64,000 nucleotides of DNA from Neoceratodus forsteri (GCA_016271365.2 JADMNL010000028.1:52656001-52720000), one strand, 5' to 3'. Positions 21,559 through 32,737 are shown, counted from the stretch's first letter. Notes: generated from the letters alone by a model not told the origin. Numbers and translations: made by a program.

Positions 21559-21657
21559 TGCAAAAAGTTACTGATGCTAAAGGACTCCTGGGATAAGAAG
21601 AAAAAATTACTCACCACAGTAATCTTCTTTCTTCCATGGGGTCCTTTAGCATCAGTA
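21559..21657 (+). repeat. Internal complementary region (ICR) of DIRS B
   Basis: 21559-21600 is complementary to the left end of the element, and 21601-21657 is complementary to its right end (AAAAAATTACTCACC against GGTGAGTAATTTTTT). The two ends are fused head to tail at about 21600. This matches the known DIRS design, in which the ICR templates completion and circularisation of the element. Confidence 0.88.
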
Positions 21658-21844
21658 AGCTCCCACCCTTCCTTCCCGGTTCACCTGTCAGAGAAGGGCT
21701 CTTACGTCACCTTTTACCAAATTTGGCATTTGTTACTGATGAGTTTTTCCCTTGTGTTGCTGTTTCTATTTCCACTGTTGGACATTTGCATGTTTTTTGA
21801 ATACTGTTAATTCTTTTTCAGGGCATTTGCTCTTGGTTTTCCTT

Positions 21845-22047
21845 TAAAAAAATTCTGAAGCAGTCAACAGCTTTCACTCAGTTCACTCCCCCTCCTGTCT
21901 TTTGATTGGCTGGCCCTATGCTCTTAAAACAAATTTCTTAAAGGCACACCTCCGGGGCAATTGCACATAGCCAGCTAAGTGCAAAAAGTTACTGATGCTA
22001 AAGTACCCCATGGAAGAAAGAAGATTACTGCGGTGAGTAATTTTTTC
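21845..22047 (+). repeat. Right outer inverted repeat of DIRS B
   Basis: Complementary to the left terminal repeat through GTTACTGATGCTAAAG, then extended by a right-specific end (GAAGAAAGAAGATTACTGCG through AATTTTTTC) that is matched only by the ICR. It marks the right end of the element. Confidence 0.88.
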
Positions 22048-22869
22048 AACAGAACCAATAAGGCCCAGATGGTCCAACTTAAGGGTGAGATATACAGAAC
22101 CAGTTCAGAGGGAAGGAGTTTAACCAAAGAGTGGTGTCAACTTGGAGTGCACTCCTCAAGCCCAGTAGTTCTTATTAGTTCAATGGAGGTGTTTCAAAAA
22201 TCATTGGATAACTTTATGGCTGTTAATTGGTCAAGACAATGCCACCGATATGTGTCAAGTCACTATAGGCTTGCGCCTAGTGACTTAATCTTTTTCTGTC
22301 ATTCTGTGAGAGCATTTAAAGACTGACTGAAGGCATGGTGCATGGAGGAAAGTTTTAGCTACATTAGGGACTGATACCAGCCTGGGAGAATATGTGTCTC
22401 AGGTTGCCTAGCATCACTTTTGTGTTACTGACCCGTCCCCTTATTCACAATCGTGCACCACCCGTTTGCTCCTTTATGACACTGGATTGCAGTAGCTGGC
22501 ACTATGGAATGGGCAGCAGGATTCTGCTGCACTTAGTAGTGAGGCCTGGCTGAGCTAGCTGGGATTGAATGTATGTGCCACAATTCATCAGCCAGGGCAA
22601 GGGATGGGGGCCTTTGGAATTCATGTGGTGCTTTTGGGGAGTGTAGGGTATGGCATTGTCAGTGGTGGCAGGCTGGTGTTGGTACCTGGTGGAGCTGGCA
22701 ATCAATGAAATATTACGCTGATACAGACTACAGAGGGGGAAAAAGAGCCAGGAAGGTAGCCAGGACACTAGCCTTGGCCACCTAGGAAGGAGGGAAAGCT
22801 TCTTTTTTTTTTTTTTAAACACCGCAGTCTAATACTGAACACCATCTGAATAATGGGCTATTCATTACT
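22048..22869. other. Unassigned sequence, possibly an old LINE 3' end
   Basis: 22064-22320 reads GRSLTKEWCQLGVHSSSPVV, then SSMEVFQKSLDNFM, and is followed by CTTAATCTTTTTCTGTCATT. This resembles a LINE C-terminus and 3' tail, but I cannot assign a family. A T-run lies at 22802-22816. Nothing else is recognised. Confidence 0.35.
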
Positions 22870-23236
22870 CGGTCCTCAATATTTATTTATTTCCTTTTGG
22901 TAGCCGGGTAAGTGCACTAGACAGAACTGCCTATTTTCAGGCATGACCTGGGAGAGTACAAATCTAAGGAACAGGTGAAAAAAAGCAAATACATTTACAG
23001 TGTTGTACACTAGGAGATTTCAAACAGTTACACAGAGGAGCAAGTTACATGGTACATACAGGACGTACATATCACACAGTATAATAAGAACAAAGCAGAC
23101 AAAAAGGCACAATTTACTGTTAATAATGTACAAAACATGACAATGCAGTTGGTAAGTCAGCAAGGTGAAAATTCCCAGGCAGAGACAGGGAACAAAGTGC
23201 GTAGCTGCAGCTGAGGAAGAGAGGGGATGGGAGGAA

Positions 23237-23563
23237 TCAAGAGGCCACAGGGAAATTTAAGTGCAGGACAATGGTAGATTTCCATGACTCGTGAGGCAAG
23301 GGACCTTTGCAAATGTCAAGGGAGGTGAGGTTATTTAAGAGGCTCTTCTTGAAAGTGGGGTGGGATTTGGAGTGCCTAAGATCAAGTGGGAAAGAGTTCC
23401 AAAATTTGGGGGCATAGAAGGAAAAGGCAAGTCCACCTCTCCTGGTACAGCATTTTGGGACAGATAACAGAGCTAAAGACATGGAACGAAGTGAACGAGG
23501 GCAGTCCATGGGGGTGAGCATAGCAGCGATTGTGGAGAGACAGAAGAAAGAATAATGTGTCAA
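23237..23563 (-). pseudogene. L2-like LINE ORF2 C-terminal region
   Basis: This contains GGLAFSFYAPKFWNSFPLDL and SHPTFKKSLL, the Trp-Asn-x-Leu-Pro type C-terminal motif common to Jockey-group LINEs. It is out of frame with the RT. Confidence 0.78.
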
Positions 23564-23806
23564 TCAGACAACCTAATGAATAAACCCTGAGCGTGAGGAA
23601 GGAGACAACCAGTGGAGGTCAGAGTAGAGTACAGTGATGCTTAAGACGAGGCAGATAGCACAAATCTACAGACATTGTTGTAGGCAACATCCCACATTTG
23701 CAAGGTGCTTGCCTGTGCCATATCGAAGCCAGGTGGAGGCGTAGCAGAGTCCAGGAGGAGGAGCTTGGGCAACAGAATCGGCAGCAGGGGTCAGAAACTG
23801 ACGGAC

Positions 23807-24748
23807 TCAGTAAGCCAGTCCAGTTTTAGCATTGACTGATTTGCAGACAGCTTTGACATGCAGAGAGAAGTTAAGAGATGGATTGAGCATGACCCCTAGG
23901 TATTTGAAGGACTGAGTTACTTCCACAAGGGAGCCATCAAGACAAGAAATCTGGAGAGATGGAGTAGAAGTGATAGATTTTCTTTGTGACCCAAAGAGCA
24001 TAGCCTGGGTCTTGGCAGCATTTAGCATCAGGCAGTGGGATGTAAGCCAAGTTTGGATACGATGAAGATCAGAGGGGAGGTGGGAGATAATTTTGTGAAT
24101 AGAGCTGGAGGAGACATAGAGAACCAAGTCATCAGCATAGAGAAAGGAGAGACTGAGGGAGGGCACTGAAGGTAGGTTATTGATGAACAAAGAAAAGAGC
24201 AGGGGTCCAAGTATGGGACCTTGTGGGACACCTGAATGAAGCAGGGCAGGAACAGAGAGAACTTTGTGACAGGAGACAGACTGGGAGCAGCTCCTCAGAT
24301 AGCTGACAAACCAGGCAAGTGTGGATTGGGAGACACCAATAAAGCCTACTTGATGCAGGAGCAGGTTGTGGTTAACTGAGTCAAATGTCTTTGACATGTC
24401 AATAAAAACAGCTCCAGAAAGCTGGCCTTGGTCCATAGCAGATCTGATGTCACTGGTGAATTGCACTAGGGCTGTCATGGTGCTGTGGTTTGGCCTAAAG
24501 CCATGCTGAGCAGGAGATTGCAGGTTAAAGTTGGCCATGAAGTTAGACACCTGGCGATGTATAAGCTTCTCCAGGAGTTTACTGAGGGTTGGCAGGAACA
24601 CAATAGGATGGTAGTTTGTTAGGTTTTTTTGGATCACTCTTTTTGAAGACTGGGATAACCCTGGCATTTTTCCAGGTGAGGGGCACAGTACCCGAGCTAA
24701 TGGAGAGGTTGAACAATCGCATGATGGGAGTGGCAAGAAGAGACACAC
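23807..24748 (-). CDS. L2-like LINE reverse transcriptase domain (open)
   Basis: The 313-residue open frame holds the RT blocks in order: NYHPIVFLPTLSKLLEKLIH, QHGFRPNHSTMTALVQF, AVFIDMSKTFDSVNHNLL, SGVPQGPILGPLLFSLFIN, then the catalytic FLYADDLVLY and the thumb FKYLGVMLNPSLNF. Key aspartates of FIDMSKTFDSV and YADD are present. The reading is lost to frameshift before the C-terminal segment at 23563. It copies the element RNA at the nick; no complete ORF2 remains here. Confidence 0.9.
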   Translation of the reverse strand: MCLFLPLPSCDCSTSPLARVLCPSPGKMPGLSQSSKRVIQKNLTNYHPIVFLPTLSKLLEKLIHRQVSNFMANFNLQSPAQHGFRPNHSTMTALVQFTSDIRSAMDQGQLSGAVFIDMSKTFDSVNHNLLLHQVGFIGVSQSTLAWFVSYLRSCSQSVSCHKVLSVPALLHSGVPQGPILGPLLFSLFINNLPSVPSLSLSFLYADDLVLYVSSSSIHKIISHLPSDLHRIQTWLTSHCLMLNAAKTQAMLFGSQRKSITSTPSLQISCLDGSLVEVTQSFKYLGVMLNPSLNFSLHVKAVCKSVNAKTGLAY

Positions 24749-24999
24749 CTAATTTGAGAATTCTGGGTTCCAGTCCATCAGGGCCTCTCTGCCGTGGGGA
24801 GACATCATGTTAAGAGCTCGTAGGACATCCAACCTGGAGACTGGGTGGAGAATCAGGGAAGGATGGGATGGGGGGAGGTCGCGGGGGAGGTGTGGCGAGG
24901 CGGGAACCGTCAGCATCAAAACTAGGGAGGGTGGTAAACAGTGAGCTGAAAGCATTAGCTATGATATTAGGGTTATTACAGGAGACGTTATTTATTAGA

Positions 25000-26157
25000 A
25001 AGTCATGGGGCTTTCGAACTTGGAGCATCTCATTATGTGGTTTATTTGTGCCCAGGACTTTTTTGGGTTACTGGAGGTGGCGTGAAGAAGGCCTGTGTAG
25101 TAATTGCTTTTGGCAGTCCATAGCACTTTCTCACAAGAGTTACGAAGGGAGCGATATGCCAAGAAGTCAGAGAGCATGGAGGAGGTTTTCCATCTGGTCC
25201 AGAGTTTGTCCCATGCTTTAAGCATATGTAGAAGAGGGCTAGTTAACCATTTGGTAGACAGGCCCCGTACCCTGCGCCTGATAGAAGGAATGTGCTTGGA
25301 CTGAAAGGAGCGCAGAGAGTTGGTGAAGTATTCTACAGCCAAGTCAATGTTATTTGTCACGAATATGGGGGACCAGTTGACATGCTGAAGATCCCTTAGA
25401 AAAGCTGAGGTGTCGAGGGCAGAGAAGTCAGACATGGAGATGATTTTGGGTGGGGGGGGCTGGCATCCCAGACACAGGTGACAGGTGAATGGTCACTAAT
25501 GGAGTCTGGTAGTACGGTCACAGAAGAGATTCTGTCTGGCCTGTTGGTCAGTACCCAGTCGAGGACAGTGTGATGATTACCATTGCTGGAATGTCTCATA
25601 GGCACCGGGGACAAGCTGGGTTAGGTTGGCCTTGCTTATATTAGAGTCAAGGACAGGGAGGTTTGGGCCAAGCCAATTCTGATTGAAGTCACCTAGACAA
25701 ATTACTTATTTGTTTTTTGTGACCTTGGAGAGAAAAGCCAGGAACTCCTCAAGTCCATGTTTGCAGGAAACTGGAGGCATGTAGGTGTAAACAATGTGCA
25801 GTTTTTTTGAGTCACCCAGCAGAAGCGGTGCATGAAGTACCTCACAGGACACAAGGGAGGGGCATAGTAGTAAGGTTAGGTTTAGATGAGACTTGTAAAA
25901 TAGTGCCAGACCACCACCTCTTTTTGATGTGGGCCGATCAACCTGGAACAAGCTGTATCCGGGGAGGGAACACAGAGAGAAGGCTTAAGCCAGGATTCAG
26001 AAATTGCATGGAGATCAGGCCTTTGAGTGGTGGTCCATGCTACAAGTTCTGCATCATTAGCCACCAGGTTTCTTATATTAAGGTGGGCAATTTTTAGTCC
26101 TCTGGAACGGGGCCCAGGGGAAGAACCGACTGAGTAGTGAGGGAGCCATGGGGACAA
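25000..26157 (-). pseudogene. L2-like LINE ORF2, endonuclease and linker
   Basis: The apurinic-type endonuclease is recognisable in pieces: LKIAHLNIRNLVANDAEL and HAISESWLKPS (26157-25882), KRGGGLALFYKSHLNL (25951-25706) and DWVLTNRPDRISS with SDHSPVTCVWD (25614-25396). The linker is at 25435-24995. The catalytic SDH box is intact, but the pieces lie in different frames. This domain nicks target DNA to prime reverse transcription. Confidence 0.82.
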
Positions 26158-26177
26158 GCCTTTTATTCCTCAACCTT

Positions 26178-26405
26178 TGGGAAATAACGTTCAGCCCCTG
26201 CACAGCCTTAACATTAATGATGAGGATTGTGGAGCTGAACCAGCTGCTCAGTTTGTTAATGTCATGTTGGAGATTTTTTTATCAAAAGTAGCGAAGTCCT
26301 ACTGGACAGTAAAAATGACAGTGTCATCTGCATACAGTAAAGTTTTAGAGTGGTCACAGACTCCAGCACCACTATTAACAAACAGGTTGAACAGCAGGGT
26401 CTTTT
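26178..26405 (-). pseudogene. LINE reverse transcriptase fragment
   Basis: The minus strand reads SKTLLYADDTVIFTV followed by a TAG and then DFATFDKKISNM. It is a short RT fragment around the catalytic YADD from a different LINE than its left neighbour. Both ends are truncated. Confidence 0.7.
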
Positions 26406-27524
26406 ATAGTTCACCCATTTATTCTGCTAGTTCTTTGACTTTATTGGATGAAAGTTATCCTGTCTGGGGGACTTATTTATTTTTTAGTTTATGCAGCCTC
26501 TTTTTAACTTCACATTTATTCATTCCCATAATAACAGTCTCAGCTATTATCGCATCCCTATTTGATTTCTGGTGCTCTTTCTCAGATACTAATGCAAAAT
26601 ATCCATTTAACGAATTGGCCTATACCCCTTCAGTTTTGCAGCTTCTGGTCTCTAATCTTTTTTTTTTTGTGAACTTTATTTATCACCGTACCTTCTTGAA
26701 CTCTTTCAGGAGTGGTCTCACAGTGTCCACCTTGATCTTGCCCATCTGATGCTCCCTCTCGCTCCTCTGGGGATGGGACTCTCCATCCCCTCCCAATGAC
26801 CACCCAACCCCCCGGCTCTGAGTCCCCCGAGGTGGGACCACCAGATACTCCTCCTGGTGCTCTATCTATAATCCAGTCAGGCAACCCTACGATGGAGGAG
26901 AGCAGAGGAGTGAGAAGAGGAGCCCAACATTGGGCATGGTAGGCTGGTACCCCGGATCCTTCGTCACCTATCAGGAGGCGGAGGGGTTCTGGTAGCTTGT
27001 GGTATGCCCTGGACCCCGCATCCCAGGTGGAGCCCGAGCATGCAATGATGCCTGGGAATGTCTGTCGTGGCTCCGCATCCCTCTAATAGTGCCTTGAGCG
27101 GTGCAGTACCTCTTGTCTCCACCAGGGGCCACTGCAGTGCTCGGAAAACCCCTAGACACCCCCGAGAGAGGAGAGCAGTCCTCCAGATGCTCCATCCTCT
27201 CTCTCCCCCCGATGACCCCCAACAGCCCGGGCTTGTTCCTGAACCCGGGTCACCTGCATGACACAAGGTGTGGCGTCCAGTGCCTCAACCTTCAGCATCA
27301 CTGGGCCAGATCTGCCCTCTAATCTTAATGGGGTTTATCCACAAAAGATATGATTGCCTGCATGCTGCATATCTGCATCACATAAGCAACCCTAAGTCTT
27401 TAAGTAAAGCGAGCACTGATAGTGCTAATAAATAAGCATGAAAAAGGGAGTCAAGATCTTGGGCATGTTATCAGTGCTTGTTTTACTTAGACACACAAAC
27501 TCTAATTCAGCACCAAATATTCAG
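26406..27524. other. Unassigned sequence, GC-rich in its centre
   Basis: No recognised domain. 26700-27320 is GC-rich and has several overlapping open frames on both strands with low-complexity Pro/Arg/Ser composition, so they are not convincing genes. It might be a LINE 5' UTR or ORF1 remnant, or the GC-rich part of an unknown repeat. Confidence 0.4.
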
Positions 27525-27570
27525 TCATGCCCCCTTGTTCTTGCACATCTCTTTTTCTCAAAGATGCTAC
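27525..27570 (-). mobile_element. CR1-like LINE, severed 3' piece left of DIRS C
   Basis: This stretch (CCCCTTGTTCTTGC, TCTCTTTTTCT, GATGCTACC) matches the complement of CR1-like fragment 2 near 15870-15900. The adjoining part of the LINE is on the other side of DIRS C at 34722. It shows that C landed inside the LINE. Confidence 0.75.
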
Positions 27571-27579
27571 CTTCAAACA

Positions 27580-27740
27580 ACATGAAGTCTTGCTGTATTC
27601 TGACTATATGCAGTTAGCCCCAGCACTTGAACAGCTCCAGAGAGTAAAGGGTTTACTCTATGCAGAGGCATAGAATGTTGAGCTCGAGCTTGGTTTTCAA
27701 ACCTCTGTCTGTGGTACTCTGAAGTATAACCAACAGATTA
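27580..27740 (+). repeat. Left inverted terminal repeat of DIRS C
   Basis: Complementary to 34545-34675 from AGTCTTGCTGTATTCTGAC onward. It includes a palindrome (CTATGC...GCATAG, 27659-27674) and GAGCTCGAGCT. The outermost bases are matched only by the ICR. Confidence 0.88.
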
Positions 27741-28124
27741 TTTACTCCGCCTAACTGTGAAGTCGCTCAGGAGATCCCACCTGCGCTTCAGTTCGGTTAT
27801 AGTACAAATCGGTTGGTATTTTCAACCCGTTTCTACAGAATATTGGTATTCTTGCCTCTGTCTCGGTACCAGTAAGTGGTAGTTGTAGGTAGTGGTTGTT
27901 TTTCCTAAAGAAATTATTTTATTTTTGGTTCTTTGCTGGTCGGTCCGGTGTGGACCTATTCTGTTTCTGCATATTTTGTTGATTGTGTGGTTTTTCCGGT
28001 ACTTATCGGTTTCTAAAAAAATCCAACTTTTGAGGATTTTTTTAACCAACCGTGACACGGTTGGAACCGATAGGTTTGAAGTCGCCTGGCTTAACTGCTT
28101 TTGGGGTGACTTTAGATTTAAGGC

Positions 28125-31100
28125 ATGTCTGAGAAACCCAAAAAGAAAACCAGAACCACTGGGTTTCAGCACTGTACTGAGTGTAAGGAGGCCTTTGCTA
28201 AGGCTGACCCTCACCTCGTATGTGTGTACTGTCTGAGGTGTGACCACCTCAAAGAAGACTAACAAATATGCAAAAACTTTCCCAAAGCCACTCTCAAAAA
28301 ACGTTTGAGTAGGCTAAGGGAGAGGGAGGCCGGGAAGTCCACTGACCCGGATGGCCAACCCAGTTCGGTTGTGGACAAACCTGAGAAGGTGCCCATTGAC
28401 CTGGGCAATACCTCTTCGGGCAAATGGAGAGCCGATTCTGCGGAATCAGTTCTGAGTAAAAGAAAAAGAAAATCAGCCAGTTTGGATCCAGCTTCCCATG
28501 GTCCGACCGCTGAGGAGATAGAGAAAGCAATTTCCATAGTTCAATCGCTTTGCCAGGTTCTGACCAATCTGGCATCGGTTCAAAGCAGACCGGTTCGGTC
28601 AGAAATGTCTGCTTCAGAGATAGTTCAAGTTCAAGTTTATTGCAGGAAAACTCCATTGAGCAAGCTCATTCACAAGGAGGTCCTGTGACATAAACACTTA
28701 AAATACAAACATAGATAGGTAATAACACTATATACATGAAATGCACATTACATGATACAGGCTGGATATACATACAAGGGTACCACATAGGGTGACCACA
28801 GGTGGTAAACATTAATATGACACAGGGAAGCGACTTACAGGTTGCATACTGATAAATGAAACATGATGACTGGTGTGTGCAATACATATATTTTGGCAGC
28901 TAGAACAAACAACAGACTACAACTGATATGGGGGGAGGAGTGATTTGATAGAGTAGCAGTGGAGCGTAAGCAAAGATAAAGCCAGGAGTAGAAGGGGAAG
29001 GGAAAGCAGTTTATATGACAAAGCAATTATACCTTACCAGTGGATAAATATGGCACACATGGGGAAGGAAGAGACTTAATGACAGTTACAGGTGTCTTTT
29101 ATTTTGGCTGAACTAAGCGATTTGTAGAAGTTTATTGAAACTGTGCTAGTTAGTTTCAGTACGGTTTGTAATTGGTTCCAAATGGAGGGAAGGGCATATG
29201 CAATAGCACGTTTACCAAAGAAGGTCCGCGTCCTTGGTATGTCAAGCATAATAAAGTCAGATTTTCTTAACGAGTATGCACTATGTGAGATACTAATAAG
29301 GGAAGAGAGACAGCTTGGCAATTTCTGCAGGAGCAGTTTAAGAGTCCATAGCCCAGCAGGGAGCAGGCGTCTAGTAGTAAGGGATGTCCAACCAACAGCT
29401 GCATATAAGTCACAGTGATGCGAACGGTAAGGGGAGTTGGTAATGAACCGTAACACATGGTGATAAAGGATATCCAGTTTACTTAGATTTGCAAGAGTGG
29501 TAGAGGAATAGATCACATCGCCATAGTCGAGTAGGGGGAGAAAAGTGGCCTGTACAAGCTTGTTTCGAGTTTCAAGGGGGAAAGGGGCCTATTTCTGTAG
29601 AAGAAACCTAGCCTTGCTTTTAACCTTCTAGAGACATCTTCAAGCGTGGTCATTGAAGATAATTTGTTATGGAGTCCAGATACCCAGATATTAAATTTGG
29701 TTACAACTTCCAGAGGCTCGTTTTAGCGTGGCGACAATGAAGTCTTGGGCAAGGGTATTGGGGGGGCCTGTGACAGCACTGCGGGACAATATCATCGCTT
29801 TAGTCTTCTTAGCATTGAGCAGAAGCTTTACCTTTATTAGATTATGCTCAAGTTGTGCGAAGTCCGCTTGAAGCACTCCCTTGACTTCAGATAACAATGA
29901 TCCAGAAGTATACAACACAGTATCATCCTCAAAAAAGTGCAGATTGGACGTAGATATGTTAGCATCTAAGTCTTTAATGTATAAAAAAAACAAGATAGGG
30001 CCTAAGATGGATCCTTGGGGGACTCCTCTTGCAACTGGCAAGGCAGCAGAAAAAAAGCCTTCTGCCTTTACAGATAGAACCTGAAGATTACTATGAGGGT
30101 GATTGGGAGGAGGAGGAAGAAGATTACGATGAAGAGGATGAGGGCCTAGATGGGCCGGTAGAGCCTGACATCTCCCCAGACAGGCCCTCTCAGGTTTCTC
30201 CTCCCAGGCTTTCTGAGTCCCCTTCCCATTTCTTGTTTTACAAGAAAGTGGCTGAGACTCTTCAGCTTCCTATGGAAGAGGCTGAACAGGATCAGGAAGA
30301 ACCTGACTACTTAGAGATGATGGATGTACCAGAGTCAAAAAGGGTGTCTATCCCCCTACACAAATCCTTGGGGAAGCAGACACAAGACATTTTACAGTTT
30401 CCTACATCCATAGCCCCTGTGAAAAAGAGAATGGACAGGAGGTACACTTTGTCAAGTCCTGGGATGGAATTCCTTACTAATCACAGCAGCCATGTTGGGG
30501 TAGTAAAAGCTGCAGCCTGTGACAAGGCTAAAATTCCCCTGGCATCTCACCTTCAGACAATGATTCCAGGAAAGTGGATGCCATGGCAATAAAAGAATAC
30601 TTGGCATCCTCTTTGGGACTCAGACAATCTAACTACATGGCATATACAGCTAGGAACCAGAAATCTATGTGGGATATGGTTCTGGGACTGGCTAAGAATG
30701 CCTCCCCCAGCTAGCCAAGGAGCTGAAGCAGGTGACTGCAAATGGTATAGAGGCATCTAAAGTGCAATTCCATGCTGCTGTAGATTTGAATTATGTTCAT
30801 TCCAGGGTCATGGCTACATCTATTTCCATGAGGAGATTTGCTTAGCTTAGGTGTACCAACCTCTCACAGGATAGCCAGGCTAAGACTATGGATTTTCCTG
30901 TAACTGGTAATTCTCTCTTTGGGGATCAAACAGAGAATTATATGAAAAAAATGGACAAGTACAGGACCACCTGCTGCAGCCAAAGAAAGTAGATCACTCC
31001 TCGGAGGCAACAGTTTAGGGGCAGGCCTTTTCACAGGCCTTTTTACCAAGCTCAGGCCTCCTCCTCTTCTTTTCAGCAGAGGGGGTTCTTTAAGGGAAGA

Positions 31101-31168
31101 GGTAGATGAGGGATAACTAGTACCCCATCAGCTACTCAGTCTAAGCCCCCTGCCAAGCAGACACCCTG
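28125..31168 (+). pseudogene. DIRS C gag-like ORF1 (interrupted by a LINE)
   Basis: The start at 28125 (MSEKPKKKT) is shared with copies E and F. Residues 15-45 hold the Cys/His cluster HCTECKEAFAKADPH, CVYCLRCDH, with a TAA at 28259-28261 just before the last CxxC. The frame resumes through a Lys/Arg/Glu-rich stretch to 28622, where a LINE interrupts it. After the insertion, 30078-30592 encodes an acidic run (DWEEEEEDYDEEDEGLDG), PDISPDRPSQVSPPRLSESP and FLFYKKVAETLQLP. Frameshifts follow before the C-terminal basic part near 31000-31160. The acidic and SPDRPS/SESPSHF blocks are shared by C-F. Confidence 0.85.
28624..30060 (-). mobile_element. 5'-truncated LINE inserted in DIRS C gag
   Basis: The minus strand encodes RT SILGPILFFLYIKDL with DDTVLYTSGS (30041-29691) and a C-terminal part (HHCDLYAAVGWTSLTTRRLL, FGKRAIAYALPSIWNQL) at 29516-29076. 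It ends in CAATAAACTTGAACTTGAA. Similar sequences (TCTGC..TT.AGAGATAG at 28608-28623 and TCTGCCTTTACAGATAG at 30061-30077) flank it, probably a decayed target duplication. It is a Jockey-group LINE (L2- or Rex1-like), and the YADD Ala-Asp part is altered to FEDD. Confidence 0.82.
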
Positions 31169-31170
31169 AG

Positions 31171-31663
31171 GTGTCAGTCAGGGTCGCCTCCCCAATCCCA
31201 GTAGGGGGCAAGCTGGCTCACTACTCCCAGGCCTGGGAGTCTATTACTTCAGACAAGTGGGTCCTGGAAGTAGTGAGCCAGGGACTTGCTCTCAGTTTCA
31301 AAAGGTTCCCAAGAATGAGAGCAAGGTCCTTCAGTCCTCCCTCTCCCTTGGAGACAAAGGCCTTAGAAGCAGAAGTCTCCTCTCTTCTGCTTTTGCAAGT
31401 AGTAGAAAAAGTACCTCTTTGTCCCAGGGGAAAATGACTGTACTCCAAATACTTCCTTACTCCAAAAAAGACAGGACAGTGGTTACCCATCTTAGATTTA
31501 AGGTACCTGAACAAACATTTGACAAAACCAAAGTTCAAAATAGTGACTGGGAGTAATTCATCCCTTTCTGAGACCAGGAGACTGGCTAGCTTCCCTGGAT
31601 CTCACGGATGCCTACTTCCACATACCTATCAGACATTGCCACAGAAAGTACCTCAGGTTCGAG
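31171..31663 (+). pseudogene. DIRS C pol, N-terminal part of RT
   Basis: It begins with SVRVASPIPVGGKLAHYSQ, continues WVLEVVSQGLALSFKRFP, and has a TGA at 31435-31437. The following RT box (SLDLKDAYFHIPI in other copies) is in shifted frame and reads poorly. The join to the downstream open frame is near 31660. Confidence 0.8.
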
Positions 31664-32737
31664 TTGCCCTCGGGCCATCATCAATTCAGGACCATGCTCT
31701 TCAACCTAACATCTGCTCCAAGTGTGTTCACCAAGTGTCTTACAGTAGTGGTGGTGGCATTCCACAGGAGGGAGGGCATCCTTCAGTTCCCATACCTGGA
31801 CGACTGGCTCTTAGTGAGTCAGTCCTCAGACCAAGTCAAGTCAGCCTTAGAGGTCACCCAAATACTTCTAGAATCTTTGGGTTTCATTATAAATCTAGAG
31901 AAGTCTGTTCTAGAGCCAGCCCAACTTGTCATCTTCATAGGAGTGGAAATAGATACTATTCAGGCAAGGGCTTTTCTCCCTCTCTCAAGGGTTCAGTCAT
32001 TAGTCTCTCTGGTCTCCTCTTTTCATCCTCTAGTGTCTCATCCAGCCAGACACTTTCTAAAGCTGGTGGGCCACATTGCAGCTTCCACAGCAGTAGTCCA
32101 GGGAGCAAGCTTTCAGATGAGAGATGTACAGTTTCATCCCAGATTTTATTGGTCTCAGAAAAAGGACCCTCTCTCCAAACTAGTTCTGGTCTCTCAAATC
32201 ATAGTCCAGGCCCCCCACTGGTGGCTGGAGGAAGACAATCTTCGACAGGGGGTTCCCTTTATCAGTCAGGTCCCTTCGGTGACTCTAACCACAGATGCCT
32301 CCCCCCTGGGGTGGGGAGCCCACCTAGATCATCTTACAGCTCACGGAACCTGGTCACACCAGGAGTCCCTTCTACACATAAATCATCTTGAATTGAGAGC
32401 TGTCTTTCTAGCACTTCAGACATTTTCAGCTGTGGGTCAAGGGAAAGTGGTGCAGATCAGGACAGACAATACCACAACCATGTGGTACTTCATCAAGCAG
32501 GGAGGCACTTGGTCCTCAGCCTTGTGCACAGAGGTCATGAAAGTATGGTCTCTAGCTTATTCCCTTCAGGCTTCCCTCATGGCTGTGCATCTCCCAGAGA
32601 AGGACAACATTTTAGTAGATGCTCTCAGCAGGATTTCTCAGGGTCACCAAAAATGGACCCTGAACCCTCTAGTACTTCAAGTCATTTTCAAGAGGTGGGG
32701 CACTCCTGAGATAGATCTCTTTGCAGCCCTGGAATAA
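31664..32737 (+). CDS. DIRS C pol: RT C-terminal half, RNase H and start of methyltransferase-like part (open)
   Basis: The 357-residue open frame covers RT from GHHQFRTMLFNLTSAPSVF through the polymerase box YLDDWLLVSQ (near residue 45), the thumb FLPLSRVQSLVSL and the connection LVSQIIVQAPHWWLEEDNLR. RNase H follows: LTTDASPLGWGAHL, LHINHLELRAVFLALQTFS, VQIRTDNTTTMWY and DALSRIS, with the Asp, Glu, Asp and Asp catalytic positions all present near 205, 238, 266 and 325. It ends inside WGTPEIDLFAALE at a TAA. Upstream RT and downstream methyltransferase-like parts are frameshifted. Confidence 0.9.
   Translation: MPSGHHQFRTMLFNLTSAPSVFTKCLTVVVVAFHRREGILQFPYLDDWLLVSQSSDQVKSALEVTQILLESLGFIINLEKSVLEPAQLVIFIGVEIDTIQARAFLPLSRVQSLVSLVSSFHPLVSHPARHFLKLVGHIAASTAVVQGASFQMRDVQFHPRFYWSQKKDPLSKLVLVSQIIVQAPHWWLEEDNLRQGVPFISQVPSVTLTTDASPLGWGAHLDHLTAHGTWSHQESLLHINHLELRAVFLALQTFSAVGQGKVVQIRTDNTTTMWYFIKQGGTWSSALCTEVMKVWSLAYSLQASLMAVHLPEKDNILVDALSRISQGHQKWTLNPLVLQVIFKRWGTPEIDLFAALE

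Larger units (their letters stand above)
16202..22047 (+). mobile_element. DIRS-type retrotransposon copy B (complete, family 1)
   Basis: A complete 5.85-kb DIRS element: inverted terminal repeat, gag-like ORF, pol, tyrosine recombinase, ICR and outer inverted repeat. Its termini (GGTCCTTTAGCATCAGTAAC) differ from those of copies C-F, so it is a separate family. There is no target duplication, consistent with recombinase-mediated insertion. It sits at the 3' end of a CR1-like LINE. Gag and pol carry stops and frameshifts, but the recombinase core is open. Confidence 0.92.
22870..26175 (-). mobile_element. L2-like LINE (nearly full-length ORF2)
   Basis: A minus-strand non-LTR retrotransposon has endonuclease at about 26157-25400, a linker, reverse transcriptase at 24748-23807 and a C-terminal region at 23563-23237. 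Its 3' UTR ends near 22880 in TGCCTGAAAATAGGCAG, TAGTGCACTTACCCGG and an (AAATA)n tail. The gene order and motif style fit the L2/Jockey-group LINEs. A SINE at 41437-41722 carries the same 3' tail. The ORF2 has frameshifts in the endonuclease and after RT. Confidence 0.85.

Noticed and set aside
22502..22822. 106-codon minus-strand frame starting in a poly-Lys run
   Set aside because: The Lys run is translated from a T-run on the plus strand. The rest has no domain or continuation.
26630..27322. GC-rich open frames as a possible host exon or CpG island
   Set aside because: Frames on both strands overlap and encode low-complexity sequence. No splice structure or domain supports a gene.
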